Shown piece after piece: positions 31,816 to 32,676 of a stretch of DNA of 32,676 bases (positions within the stretch are counted from its first letter, which is position 1; each line of letters starts with the position of its first letter). Location of the stretch: assembly GCA_029859505.1 (NCBI GenBank), contig JAOUCZ010000015.1, forward strand, positions 1-32,676. The letters run 5' to 3'. This DNA comes from Lysobacterales bacterium. Lineage in GTDB: Bacteria; Pseudomonadota; Gammaproteobacteria; Xanthomonadales; SZUA-36. The notes under the pieces were generated by a model, which was given only the letters and a program-made list of their open reading frames with translations, was not told the DNA's origin and did no database searches. The translations under genes and the position numbers were made by a program.

Positions 31816-32676
31816 GTGATTAAGAAAATTTTTCACCTGATCCTGGTGGCGATGTTGGCAGGAACTGCAGTGGCACAGGATGTGTCAGTGCGCGCTGATC
31901 ACCCGGATGAATATGTAGTTGTGAAGGGTGACACCCTGTGGGACATCTCAGGGAAGTTTCTGGAGCAACCCTGGCAATGGCCAGCAATTTGGCATGCCAA
32001 TCCACAAATTGAAAACCCTCACCTGATCTATCCAGGTGATCGCATTTCGTTGGTCTATATTGACGGCCAACCGCGATTGGTGGTCAATAGCGGAAAACAG
32101 ACGGTGCGCCTATCTCCCGAGGTACGCAAGCTACCTCGTGAAGCAATCCCACCGATAGAGTGGGATGCGATTAAACACTTTATTACCAATGCCCGCGTTT
32201 TGATGCCCGGCACCTTTTCCGATCTGCCATATGTTGTTGCCAATGAAAGTCGGCGGCACCTGGCCACGGAAAGAGACCTTACATTTGTGCGAGGCATCGA
32301 CGGACGCATCGGTGAGGAATTTGCCATAGTCCGGCTACGTCATACCTACTATGATGATAACGGCGTAATGCAAAGAGGAAAGAACCACAGGTGGGGTGAA
32401 CACTGGCGGCCCGAAGATGAATATCCGGATGATTTCTGGAACGCAACCATGTCATGGCGGCACAAGAATCCACCGGTTCTTGGTTATGAGTTCTGGGATA
32501 TTGCCGTAGGAAGACTGGTTAAACAGGGCGATCCCGCCACTCTGGAGATCCAAAGCGGTCGCACCGAGGTTAAAGAAGGTGATTACATATTGCCTATTGA
32601 CGATCACGATTTTCCAGAGCAGTTACTACCTCATGCAATGGATCCGGTACCGGATGGAATGGAAGTCGTTGCACTG
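31816..32676 (+). CDS. LysM-domain peptidoglycan-binding protein, 3' end outside window
   Basis: An open frame of 287 codons runs from GTG 31816 (AAGGA close upstream) to the window edge without a stop. The protein starts with a signal peptide (about 1-20, ending TAVA). It then has a LysM domain at 35-80: EYVVVKGDTLWDISGKFL, a WQWPAIWHANPQIENPHLIYPGD core typical of this family, and RISLVYI. The rest has no catalytic motif. This gene is regularly found beside def, usually before dprA, in Pseudomonas and relatives. It is presumed to bind peptidoglycan in the periplasm. The start is GTG because the overlapping ATG at 31814 meets a stop at once. Confidence 0.9.
   Translation, partial: MIKKIFHLILVAMLAGTAVAQDVSVRADHPDEYVVVKGDTLWDISGKFLEQPWQWPAIWHANPQIENPHLIYPGDRISLVYIDGQPRLVVNSGKQTVRLSPEVRKLPREAIPPIEWDAIKHFITNARVLMPGTFSDLPYVVANESRRHLATERDLTFVRGIDGRIGEEFAIVRLRHTYYDDNGVMQRGKNHRWGEHWRPEDEYPDDFWNATMSWRHKNPPVLGYEFWDIAVGRLVKQGDPATLEIQSGRTEVKEGDYILPIDDHDFPEQLLPHAMDPVPDGMEVVAL

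Overview
The window looks like chromosome from a member of the Gammaproteobacteria with intermediate GC content. The evidence is the gene order rpsU-yqeY-dnaG-rpoD (the macromolecular synthesis operon), the tsaD-folB-folK-pteridine reductase-midA-cca neighbourhood, and the def-fmt-rsmB-DUF4390-NtrY-like kinase string divergent from a LysM gene. Sequence motifs resemble Pseudomonas and E. coli homologues. The genus cannot be told from the sequence alone. Non-ATG starts are frequent: TTG for dnaG, ggt-like, cca, rsmB and probably the thiamine kinase; GTG for the TonB receptor, fmt, the LysM gene and the HAD gene.

Region by region. 1-160: the 3' part of a CAU-anticodon tRNA gene without its 5' half, most simply an attachment-site remnant of an integrated element lying to the left, with two inverted repeats at the junction. 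161-1393: two accessory genes on the minus strand, a HEPN-like protein and a small secreted beta-barrel-like protein. 1630-6098: a minus-strand group with a dimethylglycine/sarcosine dehydrogenase-like flavoenzyme, an exported YVTN-type beta-propeller and a HAD phosphatase. 6201-9999: a plus-strand thiamine salvage operon headed by a TPP riboswitch, with a TonB-dependent outer-membrane receptor, a PnuC/PnuT-type inner-membrane carrier and an APH-fold kinase. Together these would bring thiamine across both membranes and trap it by phosphorylation. 10000-10503: about 500 bases without a gene, made of a 20-bp perfect inverted repeat, a chain of hairpins resembling a dispersed gammaproteobacterial repeat, and the rpoD terminator.

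10504-15066: rpoD, dnaG, yqeY and rpsU on the minus strand, read from rpsU. 15154-16713: an atypical gamma-glutamyltransferase-like gene lying between rpsU and tsaD. 16884-18808: tsaD, folB and folK on the plus strand. 18961-20937: a divergent pair, a pteridine reductase-like SDR and a MidA/NDUFAF7-like methyltransferase. This pair is bracketed by two direct copies of a roughly 117-120 bp structured repeat, whose stems differ by compensatory base changes. 21081-25318: slt, an NDUFA9-like protein and cca, minus strand, tightly packed. 25399-26178: a TauE/SafE permease. 26193-31672: def, fmt, rsmB, a DUF4390 lipoprotein and an NtrY-like sensor kinase, minus strand, overlapping or nearly touching. 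No response regulator follows the kinase here. 31816 to the end: a LysM protein, cut by the window edge.

Most of the window is housekeeping. The parts most worth a second look are the covarying repeat pair, the tRNA-fragment junction with its HEPN-like neighbour, the complete riboswitch-controlled thiamine uptake operon, the divergent GGT-like enzyme and the kinase without a regulator.
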